A DNA stretch of 64,000 nt from Tetracentron sinense (lineage: Eukaryota > Streptophyta > Magnoliopsida > Trochodendrales > Trochodendraceae): the NCBI GenBank assembly GCA_015143295.1, contig CM026556.1:19530547-19594546 (forward strand), written 5' to 3'. Each line of letters starts with the position of its first letter. Positions within the stretch are counted from its first letter, which is position 1. The translations under genes were made by a program, and so were the position numbers. The notes beneath the pieces are model-generated. The model saw nothing but the letters and a program-made list of their open reading frames with translations, made no database searches and was not told the origin of the DNA. Shown here in pieces: positions 33,478-44,831 of this stretch.

Positions 33478-34920
33478 CTAATCGTAGTATCGTTTGATTT
33501 TGTCGATGTTGACGGGCTCAGGGAGGTCTTCGTCATCCATACATCCGAGCAGAAGGGCATCGCCTAAGAATTTATCTCAGACGATGCAAGGGCCTTCGTA
33601 ATTGGGAGTGAACTTGCCCCTAAGATCAGGGCGATTTGCCAACACTTTCCGGAGAACCAGGTAACTGACTTCGATGCTGCGAGGCTTGAATCTTTTGTTG
33701 AATGCCCTAGCCATACACCTGTGATAGGCCTGCAAGTGATCGATGGCTTTCAGTCGCCGCTCTTCAATCAGATTCAGCTGCTCGAACCGGGTCTGTACCC
33801 ATTCTGCCTCTGAGACTTCTGCTTCCATTAACACACAGAGTGATGGAATCTCTACTTCGATGGGGAGGACTGCTTCTATACCATAAGCTAGAGAGAAAGG
33901 CATTGCTCCTGTCGAAGTTCTAATGGATGTTCTGTAGGCCATGAGTACGTATGGGAGCATCTCATGTCATGCAGAGTAGTTGGTTTCCATCTTCTCGATA
34001 ATCTTCTTCAGGTTTTTGGTGGCTGCTTCCACTGTACCATCAGTCTATGGTCTGTATAGAGTTGAATTGTGATGCTGTATCTTGAATTTCTGGCAGAGAT
34101 CAGTCATCCCCTTGTTGCAAAAGTTTAGAGCATTGTTTGTCATAATCTCAAATGGGACACCGTATCAGCAGATGATGTCTCTTTCCAGAAAGTGCTGAAC
34201 CACAGAGGCTATCACATTGGCATAAGAGGTTGCCTTGACCCATTTTGTAAGGTAATCGATTGCAACCAGGATTAATCGATGACCATTTGATGCTTTCAGA
34301 GCTATGGGTCTGATGACGTCAATGCCCCAAGTAGAGAATGGCCAAGGAGTAGTCAGATTGTACAACCTCATCGGCAGTGCATTAATCTTGTCAGCTTAGA
34401 TTTGTCACTGGTGGCACTTCTGTATATGCCTGCAACAGTCAGCTTCCATGGTGGACTAATAGTAGCCTAGCTTGAGAATCTTCTTGGATGGCATCAACCC
34501 ATTCATGTGTGGGCTATAGGGTCCTCCATGAACCTCTTCGACTACCTGTGCTGCTTCACTTGTGTTTAGACATCTGAGCCAAATCATGCTCGGTGATCTC
34601 TTGTACAAGACTCCCCCTGAGAGGATGAACTAAATGGCTAGTCTTCGGATTGATCGACGATCTGTTTTGCTAGCATCAGGAGGGAAGGTCCCGTCCTTGA
34701 TGTATTGCTTGATGTCTGTATACCAAGTCTTGTTGTCTGTGACTGCTTCTAGCTCGTGACAGTAGGCAGGCTGATCTTGTTGCTAAATTTCAATTAGCTA
34801 GAGCAAGATGCCCCTGGGGATCTGAACTATGGAAGCAAGAGTGGCCAGTGCATCGGTGATTCTGTTAAGGTTCCTGGATCTGTGGCTGAAAGTGATTCTC
34901 TTGAACTGAGTGATCAGCAT
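33478..34920 (-). pseudogene. pol: Integrase region of C1 (Tat/Ogre type), broken
   Basis: Minus-strand pieces: zinc-finger area near 34400-34600, core with WGIDVIRPI and LVAIDYLTKWV (34165-34371), then the C-terminal part ALMAYRTS-like VLMAYRTSIRTSTGA, PFSLAYGIEAVLPIE and NKRFKPR (33577-33960). The frame closes with KIKRYYD at 33478. These words are typical of Tat-type integrases. Stops and frameshifts part the blocks. The same region in C2 is 50792-52225. Confidence 0.85.
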
Positions 34921-35811
34921 GTTGAGGTAGGCTAAGTACGAAACCAACCTGGCTTTTTGGATGGCCTAAGATTTATTTGTCTGCAAATTACCAAAGAGGA
35001 GTCGCCGTAGAAGTCTATCTCCTCAATTCTGATGCCCAAGGCTTCTTTCAGACCGGCTATGCATGCCTCGTACTCCGCTTCATTGTTGGAGCATCTGAAC
35101 CGCAGCTTGACTGAGATAGGAAGGTGTGCTCCCTTAGGTGGGATCAGGACTGCTCTTGCCTCATGCCCATGACTGTTGGCAGCTCCGTTAAAGTATAACT
35201 CCCAGCCGGAGTATTCTCGTTCTTCTGCCTCTATGTACAGGATGGCTTCATTTTGAAACTGATCATGTACAGACACGTAGTCCTGGGTTGGACTGTGGGC
35301 CAGGTGTTCTGCTATCGCTTGCCCCTTGATTGACTTTTGTGTCATGTACGTGATGTTGAATTAAGACAACATCATAAGCCATTCGGCAGTCCTTCCAGTG
35401 GTGGCTAGCTTTTCCAGTAGATATTTCAGCGGGATCATCCGGGAGACCAGTATTACCGGGTAGGAAAGCAGATAGTGCCAAAGACGTTGAGTAGCCCGGA
35501 CCAGTGCTAGACATATTTTCTCAAGAGGGCTGTACCGCTCTTTATACCTAAGCAGACGCTTACTGATGTAGTAGATGGCTTGCTCTGTCCTGTCCATCTC
35601 ATCATGTTGTGCTAGGATACACCCCATGGAGGTTTCTTTTATAGAGATGTAGAGTAGTAGGGGCCGTCTTGGAGTAGGAGGTACTAATACTGGAGGGTTA
35701 AGAAGATACTACTTTATTCTGTCAAAGGCTTCTTGGTATTCCGCTGTCTAGACTGTCGGTGTATTCTTCTGGAGAAGCTTGAAGATCGGTTCATAGATCG
35801 GAGTTAGCTGA
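34921..35811 (-). pseudogene. pol: RNase H, additional RNase H and RT end of C1, cut at 35811
   Basis: From high to low coordinates: the RT C-terminal end up to the break at 35811, then RNase H (MGCILAQHDEMDRTEQAIYYISK, here given in part, and YSPLEKICLALV), a tether with KGQAIAEHLA, and an additional RNase H with WELYFNGAANSHG, NNEAEYEA and YGDSSLV. The acidic residues of the extra RNase H are readable. At 35811 homology to C2 (54370) ends abruptly after GAGTTAGCTGA. Confidence 0.85.
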
Positions 35812-36257
35812 TGGGTTTTTGCAGTTTGGATTATAAATGGGCCTTGAGCCCATGAGGGCTTTGGCCTAGGGTTTCACTAGGTAGGGTTAGGGCTAGGGTT
35901 TAATCTAGGGCACACCTATGGTTAGTCCTAGGGTTTAGCTAGGGTTAGCCTAGGGTTTGGACTAGGGCTAGGGTTTTGGGAGTTTGGCTTTGCTAAATGG
36001 GCTTTGAGCCCGAGGGATGTGTACCTAGGCTTGGCTAGGGTTTAAGCTTGGGCTAGGTCTAGGGCTTACCTAGGGTTTAGCTAGGGTCACACTAGGGTTT
36101 AGCCTAGGGTTTAGGGTTTTCCTAATGGTAATGGGCTTTGAGCCCAAGGGTTTTGGTTATAGCGTTTTAAGACCTACCTAGGACTTGTTTAGGGTTCTAC
36201 AGAGGACTTCACTAGGGGGACAGGATTTTGATAGGGTGTAAAAATTTGGTGCTTACA
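35812..36257 (-). repeat. Clipped 3' LTR of C2
   Basis: Ends GGTGCTTACA like the C1 LTR and carries the same TAGGGTTT-rich stretch (35860-36210). The rest of the LTR is missing; C1 RT sequence abuts at 35811. Confidence 0.8.
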
Positions 36258-36706
36258 GCTGCCCCTCTTTGCCGGAGAGTGCTAGGATGACAATTGAATG
36301 GCAAAGACAGGAAACATCCTATTTTTAGACTAAGATGGATGAGATGGATGGTGAGATGCATGCATGTTGTGCCTATGGTGAGTGCGGTGAAGTGATGAAG
36401 ACTACTATTAGGGAATAACGAGTAGCTGTGGATGAGAGATAGATGCAGAGATGGCGTGGCCTGAAGGCGCTGGCCGGAAGCAAGGTGTCGCTTAGAAGCG
36501 GTATGGGGGTTGATCGAAATGGTGTTTCTAGGAGGATATTAACCTAGTCGATCGGAGGACACACAGGGTGTCGGAAACACATGGAGTGTTAAGAATACAC
36601 GGGGTGTTGGACATGCGAGGTGTCGGCATATTGACTCGGTGTCAATTGAGACCTGAGATGTCAAAGACACACGGGGTGTTGAAAAAGTGGACATGCAGTG
36701 AGTGTC
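36258..36706 (-). repeat. Polypurine tract and first part of C2 3' UTR
   Basis: Starts with the tract CTGCCCCTCTTTGCC (minus GGCAAAGAGGGGCAG) and then matches C1 9060-9480, including ACACA(C/T)GG(A/G)GTGT units. It is non-coding. Bases 36702-36706 (GTGTC) are the TSD of F. Confidence 0.75.
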
Positions 36707-38097
36707 TGTCGCGACCCAAAATACCCCTAGGAGTTAAGGATACTTCGACTCGTGACCGCCATATCATACCTCCAGTATGATACATAAGGCACACGTGGAA
36801 ACCTGTCAGAGTACCTGAATATACATAGCGGAAACAAAATACAATGCACAGCGGAAAATAAAATACTAAACATAGCGGAAGCAAAATGAATACTCCTATA
36901 ACTTGGCTCAAGTAAGAACCAACAAGTATACATGTGTGAGAAACCCAAAAGTGGAGTGGACAAACCCCACACTCACATATCAAAATGACACAAGTTCTAA
37001 GTCGGTCGATCAATAGAAATCGAAGTCACGACTCCTATCTAAAGCACCATCGTCATGATAGTGATCCATGGAAGGCTCCGGGTCACGGTACTCTTCCTCG
37101 ACCCAAGGTTCTTCGCCACACAAATCGAATAGAACCCGAGCACCTGCCGATCACAACAATATCGACTGAGCATGGAATACTCAGTGTATACAAACTAATA
37201 ACAATAAAGCGGTTAGGCATGGAGCATACAAGACATGGAGAATGAAATCCGTAAATTTCTTAAAGCATGGAAACAGTGAAAACGTATGTGAGATAATATT
37301 CGAAACCAAAACTGTAACCGTGTGAGTCAATCGATAATCATAGCCTTATGAGTTCTTGTGAGTTCATGGAGTTACTTAGAGTCATTATGATCCGTAGAGA
37401 CATAGAGCATAGAGCAATAACCTTAAAGCATTTCCATAGAGCATAACCTTAGAGATCTTAGAGCATTTCATTGTGATCCGTGGAGCTTGTGAGACGATCT
37501 TAGAGCATTATCATAGAGTTTCCTTGTGAGCATGGTATGATCCTTAGAGCTTGTGAAACGATCTTAGAGAAATCATAGAGTTACTTAGAATCATTCATTA
37601 TTTGTCTTTTCGTGAAAAACCTTTGTTTGTACTTGGAGAAATCCATGGAAACCATCGGTTGATGCGAGACATGCGAGCATATGCACTTAATAAGAGAAAT
37701 CATCGTATTTAAGCATAGAATCCCTTAGAGGTATTTTATCAAACACTTAGAGTGCATTATAATAGTAACCTTCATCCAAGTATATAATCACACATTTTCA
37801 TACATAAAATCAATACATATAGATAGGGCATAGATAAGAAGAATCATAATTAGTAACTAGTAGGATTGCAAGATTGTAGTAGAGTGTATCTACCTTAGAG
37901 AAATCAATGAGTTTGACTCCCAATGGCTGGAACAAGCAAGAACAGTGAGTTCTTGGTTGGAAAACACCAAATGGAAAGGAAGAACTTGATCTTCCACAAG
38001 CTTGAACGATCACCAAGGTCCTCTCCTCCTTCTCTTCTTCAAATCCCTCAAAAACAATGCACAAAGGGTTTGTGAAACCCTAAGGCACGAACCCAGC

Positions 38098-38108
38098 CCT
38101 TTTATAGG
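38098..38108 (-). promoter_or_regulatory. TATA box in solo LTR F
   Basis: Minus-strand GCCTATAAAAGGG, 55 bp downstream of the palindrome cassette in the sense of transcription. Confidence 0.65.
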
Positions 38109-38162
38109 CAAAGGGTGATGGTTAAAGTCTTAAACACCCTTAATGAAGAAAATCTGCGTATG

Positions 38163-38347
38163 ACCGATCGATCGGTAGTATGGACCGAGCAATCGGTGGC
38201 TTACCGGTCGATCGGTGTTATGACCGAGAGATCGGTCAAAAACACACTCTCTGAAATTTTTCCCCATACAAAAAAGTTGACCGTGCGACAGCTATCGAGC
38301 GATCGGTAGTTGACCGATCGATCGCAGGTAATGACCGAGCGATCGGT
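38163..38347 (-). promoter_or_regulatory. Palindrome cassette in F, like that of Copia D
   Basis: Sites of the ACCGATCGATCGGT type start at 38163, 38184, 38203 and 38223 (four sites) and at 38294, 38313 and 38334 (three sites), spaced 19-21 bp. Between the groups the minus strand reads TTTTTTGTATGGGGAAAAA then TTTCAGAGAG (38245-38275). Read in the sense of transcription the order is three sites, core, four sites, TATA, as in the D 3' LTR and E. Confidence 0.85.
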
Positions 38348-38587
38348 CGACCCCTGCTTTACTGAAAAGCCTTGTTTACACCACTCGAATCTTCCCCAAT
38401 GCACTTCCAACACTCTTTTATGCTTTCAACACATTCCCTAAGGACATATAGACCCATTGGAACATATACGCCATAATTCCAAACACATATATTAACATAA
38501 GACCCATAAGTGTACAAAACCACACTTGGGCACTATTCACACACTATTCATTCTTAGTGAAATGAAATTTCGGGGCTCTACAGTGTC

Positions 38588-38772
38588 GATGGGTTGACAA
38601 GATGTGTTTTTGTCAATGGAGACTCGGATGTTGAGATCACATGGGGGTGTCTCTAAGGGTACATGCGGTGAGTGTCGGCATGTCGACAAGATTTGTTTTC
38701 ATCGATGGAGACTCGGATGTTGGTGGACATGCAAGGTGTTGGTATATTGACTCGGTGTCAATGGAGACCTGA
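38588..38772 (-). repeat. C2 3' UTR between F and B
   Basis: Units GTCGA(C/T)(A/G)AGA(T/G)(G/T)TGTTTT(T/C)(A/G)TC, ATGGAGACTCGGATGTTG and GACATGC(A/G)(A/G)GGTGT, as in C1 9480-9640. The last five bases, CCTGA, are the left target duplication of B. Confidence 0.7.
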
Positions 38773-41295
38773 TGTCGCGACCCAAAACCCACCCTAGGAG
38801 TTAGAGTGAACTTTGGACGACTAATCATGGATTTCATGACTTGCTTGACAAACTAACCTGCAAAAACCCACAGAGCATATACAATAGAGGATATAAACAG
38901 CGGAAACACACTCTATTATAGCACAGCGGAAGACTACCAAACCTCTATGTATATACATACGCAATTCCAAGTTCATACAAAAAGTCTCCAAAAGAAAGTG
39001 CGGGCATGCCCGCTAAAATACATGAATCTAACTCTCATCTCACCCACAGCTAATCCACTCAGAATCTAACACCACCTACTGATAACCCTCTACGGGAGGT
39101 TCCTCCAAAGGCTCCTCGACGTACTCCTCTTCCTCCCATGGGCCAGGAGCACACACATCAAATGGAGCAGCAGCTCCCTCAGAACCTGCCGACATAAGAA
39201 GTACGGCTGAGCATGGAATACTCAGCGAGTACTAAGCACTAACCAACAGTCATAGCATACGGATAGCATACATAAAGCAGGAAACAATTCATATCATACA
39301 AGGAAGTAAAGCAATTTATAATCATGCTTGTATTTCTTAGAAAACTGGTAAAACCTCTTGAAAACATAGTGCACTTGACTTGGCTTGAAATCTCTTTTCG
39401 TACTTGAAAGCTTGTCTTGTCTATCTTGCTTGATTCTTGTATGTCGTGTCATGTCATGCATGTCATGCGTGCTTGCTTGTGATCATGTAACTTGTGAGAT
39501 GCGCTTGTGAGATACCTTGAGAGGGAAGGGAGACCCTTCTTTATGAAATGCACTTGCGAGGGAAGGGAGACCCTTCTTCATGATATGCACTTGTGAGTGA
39601 GGGGAGACCCCTCGTGGAATGTTGGTTCTTGTCTTCTTGTGAAAAGCGAGGTAAAACATATCGTAGGATATGTCCCACCTCTAACCATGTTCTTGAAAAC
39701 CTCGATCAATCATGTCATGCATGCCGTGCTCGTGGGAACCGTGTACATACTTGCATTCAAATTTAAAGATGACATTTGGGAAATTTCACAACACATATAG
39801 CATCAAAGATTGAGCAATGAAATATTCGTAGCATTTTTGGGAAAGCAGGCAACACACTATCATGGGCCCTAGCAATATTCAGAATTTATTAGGCATGCAC
39901 TTACTAATTTACAGCTCACTTTATTCACCTTGGCATTTCATCAAACATGGTGTGTTCATTATGGATTTACCCTACAACATGCTTTTCTAGATGGATTTTA
40001 CTCAAATCATACATGTATATTCATTATTGGAACAATGCCCTTCCCCATTTGTTCATCACACACCACCATTGGCATCCAATCGCCCATTCCATCTCCATTC
40101 ACCATTCACCATTCACCATTCACCATTTACCACTCATCCATCTCATAGCACATGAGTAAATGAAAGGAAATCAAAAGAAAAGAAGGGGAAAGAGGAACTA
40201 TAACTAGGAGGGTAGTAAGAAGTACCGACCTTGAAGAAATGAGGAAGAAACCCTCTTTCCAAATGACTGTGAGTTGCTGCCCTAGCTTGGATCGCGAGCT
40301 CCACAATGCCTGAACCGAAATCTTGAAGAAAACGGGCTTGAGGTTGATCTAGGGTTTCAAACCCTTTGATTTCTCTCCAAAATGGAAACCCTAGGTTGGA
40401 ATCGCCTTCTCCCCTTCTCCTATTCTCTCAAACTCTCTAAGTGTTGAGAATGAGCCCTAAAGGCTCGGGTTAAACTCTTAAGGTAATAGTGAACTGACAA
40501 AAGACCATAACACCCTTACTAAATTTCTGTAAAAACACGAGTGTCGAACTCGTTGTGTTGTGAACAGTGCCAACTCGTGGTGCTGTGAACAGTGCCAACT
40601 CGTTGTGCTGTGAACAGTGCCAACTCGTGGTGCTGTGAACAGTGCCAACTCGTGGTGCTGTGAACAGTGCTGAACCCGTTGTGCTGTGAACAGTGCTGAA
40701 CACGTTGTGCTGTGAACAGTGCTGAACCCGTGGTGCTGTGAACAGTGCTGAACCCGTGGTGCTGTGAACAGTGCTGAACACGTTGTGCTGTGAACTGTGC
40801 TGAACCCGTGGTGCTGTGAACAGTGCTGAACCCGTTGTCCGTTGTGTTATCTACAACATACCCGTTGTTGTTGCACAACGCACCCGTTGTTGTTGCACAA
40901 CGCACCCGTTGTTGTTGCACAACGGATACGTTATCTGCTACGCGACGGATGCACAACGATTTTGTTATCAGAGCTCGAGCTACGTTCTCAGAGTACGTTG
41001 TCTATGCATTGTTGGTGTCTTATCATAGCACGACCTTAGCGCCTTCCGAGCTACGTCCTTAGCGTATAACCGAGCTACGGATTGCCTGCAGACCCAGACT
41101 GTTTTGGCCATATCTTTTGACTCGTTCGTCCAATTTTGACGATTTAACTTGCGTTGGGCTCGTACTTCGAAAAGGAACATTTCTGACATTTCGAAATTTC
41201 CAATTTCTTCCTTATTTATTAATTATACCTCTTAAAAAGGCAAAATGACAACGAAAGTGTCATGTATTAAGCATGAAAAAGTCTGGGGCTCTACA
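38773..41295 (-). repeat. 3' LTR of B
   Basis: 2523 bp, termini as in A. Nearly identical by eye to 46389-48875, with a few substitutions and small repeat-number changes (the ACCATTCACC run near 40100; the CACCCGTTGTTGTTGCACAACG block near 40870). It has three CTTGCGAGGGAAGGGAGACC-type blocks where A has four. Confidence 0.9.
40540..40850. repeat. 25/26-bp minisatellite in LTR of B
   Basis: Units such as GCTGTGAACAGTGCCAACTC plus GTGGT, and GCTGAACCCGTGGTGCTGTG plus AACAGT, related to but distinct from the A unit. The matching array in the right LTR is 48148-48440. Open minus frames here give false proteins. Confidence 0.85.
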
Positions 41296-41306
41296 TCCTC
41301 CCCCCC
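41296..41306 (-). other. Polypurine tract of B
   Basis: Minus-strand GGGGGGGAGGA next to the 3' LTR. Confidence 0.75.
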
Positions 41307-41394
41307 TTACAAAAATTTCGTCCTCGAAATTCAGACGATACTTGCATTACAAATAAAACAGAATTACAAGACATACACAAAACCAATACAAAAC

Positions 41395-44300
41395 TCATTC
41401 AATTAATTCTGGGTACTTTGCTTTGACTTCGGCTTCACGCTCCCATGTAGCTTCTTCCCGAGCATGGTGTTCCCATTGCACAAGAACCAAAGGGATGGTC
41501 TTGTTGCGAAGCACCTGATCTCTTCGATCCAAAATCTGAACCGGCTTTTCAATCAAGGTGAGGTCCTCTTGAATCTCCAACTGTTCCAAGTCTATGACAT
41601 GCGAAGGATCCGCAATGTACTTCCGAAGCATAGACACATGGAAGATGTTGTGAACTGTGGCCATGTGAGGTGGGAGAGCTACCCTGTAAGCAACGTCACC
41701 AACTCATGTGATAATCTCAAAAGGCCCAACATACCGAGGACTGAGCTTGCCTCGCTTTCCAAATCTCATGATCCCTTTGCTAGGAGATACTTTCACAAAA
41801 ACTCGATCCCCTACTTGAAATTCTAAGTCCCTACGGCGCGTGTCCGCATAACTTTTCTGGCGATCTTGAGCGGCTTTCAATCGATCCCGAATGATCTTAA
41901 CTGTGCATGCAGTTTGCTCAATCAACTCCGTACCAAGTACTTTCCTTTCTCCTACCTCATCCTAATAGAGAGGAGGCAAGTGCTCTTCCCAACTGCCTCT
42001 GAAATCCAACATACAAGCCCGAAGCATGTCTTCAATGACTTGGTTCACTCTCTCGGTTTGTCCATCCGTCTGTGGATGAAAAGCGGTGCTGAAATCCAGT
42101 TGGGAACCCATAGCCTCCTGGAAGCTTTTCCAGAATCGTGATGTGAATCTTGGATCCTGATCTGACACAATACTAACTGGCACCCCATGTAGTCTAACTA
42201 CTTCCCTGATGTATAGTGCAGCCAACTGACTAGAGTTGAAGGTAGTACGGTAGGGTAAGAAATGAGCGGACTTTGTCAAACGATCCACTACTACCCATAT
42301 CGCATCTGAGCCCCTTGCCGTCTTTGGCAAACCAACTATGAAATCCATGGATATGTTCTCCCATTTCCACTCGGGAATCGGAAGAGAATGCAATAGACTG
42401 GCGGGTCGCATGTGTTCTGCTTTCACCTGCTGGCACACCAAACACCGTGCTACATATTCAGCAACCTCCCTCTTCATATTCCACAACCAAAAGTGATTCT
42501 TGAGGTTCTAGTACATCTTTGTACCCCCTGGATGCACTGTGTACTTCGAACGGTGTGCTTCATCCAAAATCTCTCTTCGAAGATCTGCATTGGCCGGGAC
42601 GCATAACCTTCCCTTGAATGTGATAGCACCCCGACTAGTGAGAGAGAAGTCCTCACTACCCCTAGCAACTTCCTTGTCCCGATAAGCCAACAATTCAGCA
42701 TCTGTAGCTTGGTATTCTTGGATTAAATCTATAATGTATGGCCGAACCGTGACATTTGCCAAGATAGGACCACGGACAGAGTCATTCACACTAATGTCCA
42801 GATTTGCCAAATCTTCTAGTAGCTTCTATTCTTGAACCAACATGTGTGCTAACAACCCTTGAGGTCTTCTACTCAAAGCATCCGCCACTACATTTTCTTT
42901 ACCCGGGTGGTATTGAATGGTACAATCATAGTCTTTCAAAAATTCCATCCAACGCCGTTGCCTTAGATTCAGCTCCTTTTGGGAAAAGAGATACTTGAGA
43001 CTTTTGTGATCAGTGAACACATAGAACTCTACCCCATAAAGGTAATGACGCCAAATCTTAAGTGCAAACACGACCGCCGTAAGCTCCAAGTCGTGTGTGG
43101 GATAATTCTTCTCATGCTCCTTCAATTGCCTTGATGCATAGGCAATGACTTTCTTGTGCTGCATGAGTACACACCCAAGTCCAACGTGTGAGGCATCACT
43201 ATACACCTCATACCCATAAGGTCCAGATGGCACAGTAAGGACAGGGGCTGTAGTAAGCCTCTTCCTCAGTTCCATGAAACTGATCTCGCACTTATCACTC
43301 CATGCAAACTTGGCGTTCTTCCTTGCCAGGTAAGTGAGCGATGCCGTAAGGCTAGAGAAACCCTCTACAAATCTCCTGTAATAGCCTGCCAATCCAAGGA
43401 AACTACGTATCTCTGTAACACTCTTGGGCCTCGCCCAACTCATGACTGCATCTATCTTCTTTGGATCAACCGAGATGCCTTCCACAGAAACAACGTGGCC
43501 TAGGAATGCCACCTCTTCCAACCAAAACTCACACTTGCTAAGTTTGGCGTATAGCTTGTGTTCCCTTAGCATTTCCAAAGCAAGGCATAGGTCGCGTGTG
43601 TGATCTTCCCGTGTCTGGGAATAGACCAAAATGTCATCAACAAATACAATCACGCACCTATCAAGATACGGCCGGAACACCCGGTTGATCAAATCCATAA
43701 AAGCTGCCGGCGCGTTCGTGAGTCCAAAAGGCATCACCAAGAACTCGTAGTGTCCATACCGAGTCCTGAAAGTAGTTTTGGGAACATCTTCCGCCTTAAT
43801 CTTCAACTGGTGATAACCCGATCGAAGATCTATCTTTGAGAAAAATCTCGCTCCCTTCAACTGATCGAACAAGTCATCGATCCTAGGCAAGGGATACCTA
43901 TTCTTTATAGTGACCTTGTTCAATTGCCGGTAATCGACACACATCCGCATCGAGCCATCTTTCTTCTTAACAAACAACACCGGGGCACCCCACGGTGAGA
44001 CACTTGGTCGAATGAAACCAAGGCCTTGCAATTCCTCCAACTGAGTCTTCAACTCCCTGAGTTCGATAGGGGCCATTCTATATGGAGCCCTGAAAACAGG
44101 AGCTGTGCCTGGTGCAAGCTCGATCACAAACTCAATCTCCCTATCTGGAGGCAATCCTGGTAACTCCTCTGGAAACACATCCAGGAATTCACTCACAACC
44201 GGAATAGTCGATGAGTCCTTTGCCTCGGGGTTAGCTAAGCTCAATGCCGCAAAACGAGCAATATCTCTACTTTTCAACCCACGAAAGTGGAATGGTTTCC

Positions 44301-44633
44301 CTTCTACTGGCTTGAAGAGTACCATCTTCTCAAAGCAAGCTACATGCCCATGATGTGCTGCTAACCAATCCATGCCCAATATAACATTAAAGTCTTGGAA
44401 TCCAAGGACGATGAGATCAACCGCCAACTCGTGGCTTCCAACTTGGACCACGCTATTTCTATACACTTTATCTGCCAATACGGTTTTGCCGAGAGGAGTC
44501 AAAATGGCTAACTCCGGTTCTAGCTGAGTAGGCTCCACAGAAAAGCCTTCTGAAAAACTCGACGAGACAAACGAATGAGTAGACCCGGTATCAATCAACA
44601 CTCGAGCCAAACACTCATTGATTAGTAGGGTTC
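41395..44633 (-). pseudogene. pol: pol of chromovirus B (protease to chromodomain-like end), broken
   Basis: Protease DTGSTHSF with the catalytic Asp intact, RT ([20 protein letters not shown]), RNase H ([17 protein letters not shown]) all in one open frame of 594 residues to 42826, where TGG has become TAG. Further breaks are a stop near 42508 in place of the Arg of A (KMHRNLK), and TAG for Trp near 41970. An 87-bp in-frame deletion relative to A (A 24619-24705) removes about 29 residues after the DDE core, from VEFAYNN to the YGRSCR area. The GPF tail (YVGPFEI) and VQWEHHAREEATWE end are present. Integrase core motifs MDFIVGLP, VSDQDPRF and TDGQTERVNQ are kept. Confidence 0.9.
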
Positions 44634-44779
44634 CTGAAATTTTTGCTAGTTACGTCAATTCAAGCATCAACAGTGTATACACTTAGGTATATATATATAT
44701 ATAGTATACCAAGTACGTACACAAGGAATAAAGCATAACATAACAATCAGGAATAAAGAAAATAACTCTAAACGCATAC
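44634..44779 (-). other. Intron-like segment between gag and protease of B
   Basis: 146 nt. Donor side GTGCAAG^GTATGC, acceptor side AAATTTCAG^GAACCC. Its removal fuses ...LAFDDVVQ to [17 protein letters not shown] without a break. AT-rich with an (AT)n run and in-frame stops. Ends are conserved with A while the body is not. See the finding on this segment. Confidence 0.72.
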
Positions 44780-44831
44780 CTTGCACCACATCGTCAAATG
44801 CAAGTGCATCACCCTCTGTCAAGGCAAAAAC

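Larger units (their letters stand above)
6472..35811 (-). mobile_element. Tat/Ogre-type Ty3 element C1, 5'-truncated, interrupted by A
   Basis: Order on the plus strand: 3' LTR (6472-9059), polypurine tract, repeat-rich 3' UTR (9060-10009 and 31815-33477), integrase (33478-34920), additional RNase H, RNase H and the C-terminal end of RT up to 35811. There the sequence jumps into an LTR of C2. The rest of RT, protease, gag, PBS and 5' LTR are missing. Element A (10010-31809) was inserted into its 3' UTR. The second RNase H domain between RT/RNase H and integrase is the mark of the Tat clade. Confidence 0.8.
36707..38582 (-). mobile_element. Solo LTR F, chromovirus-like, with palindrome cassette
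   Basis: 1876 bp, TSD GTGTC on both sides (36702-36706 and 38583-38587). The minus strand begins TGTAGAGCCCCGAAATTTC and ends GGGTCGCGACA, the same ends as the A/B LTRs, and it shares the CATGGAATACTCAG hairpin area, so it belongs to a related Ty3 family. A stretch of TAGAGCAT-type repeats lies at 37400-37580. It has a TATA at 38098-38108 and the palindrome cassette at 38163-38347. Confidence 0.9.
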
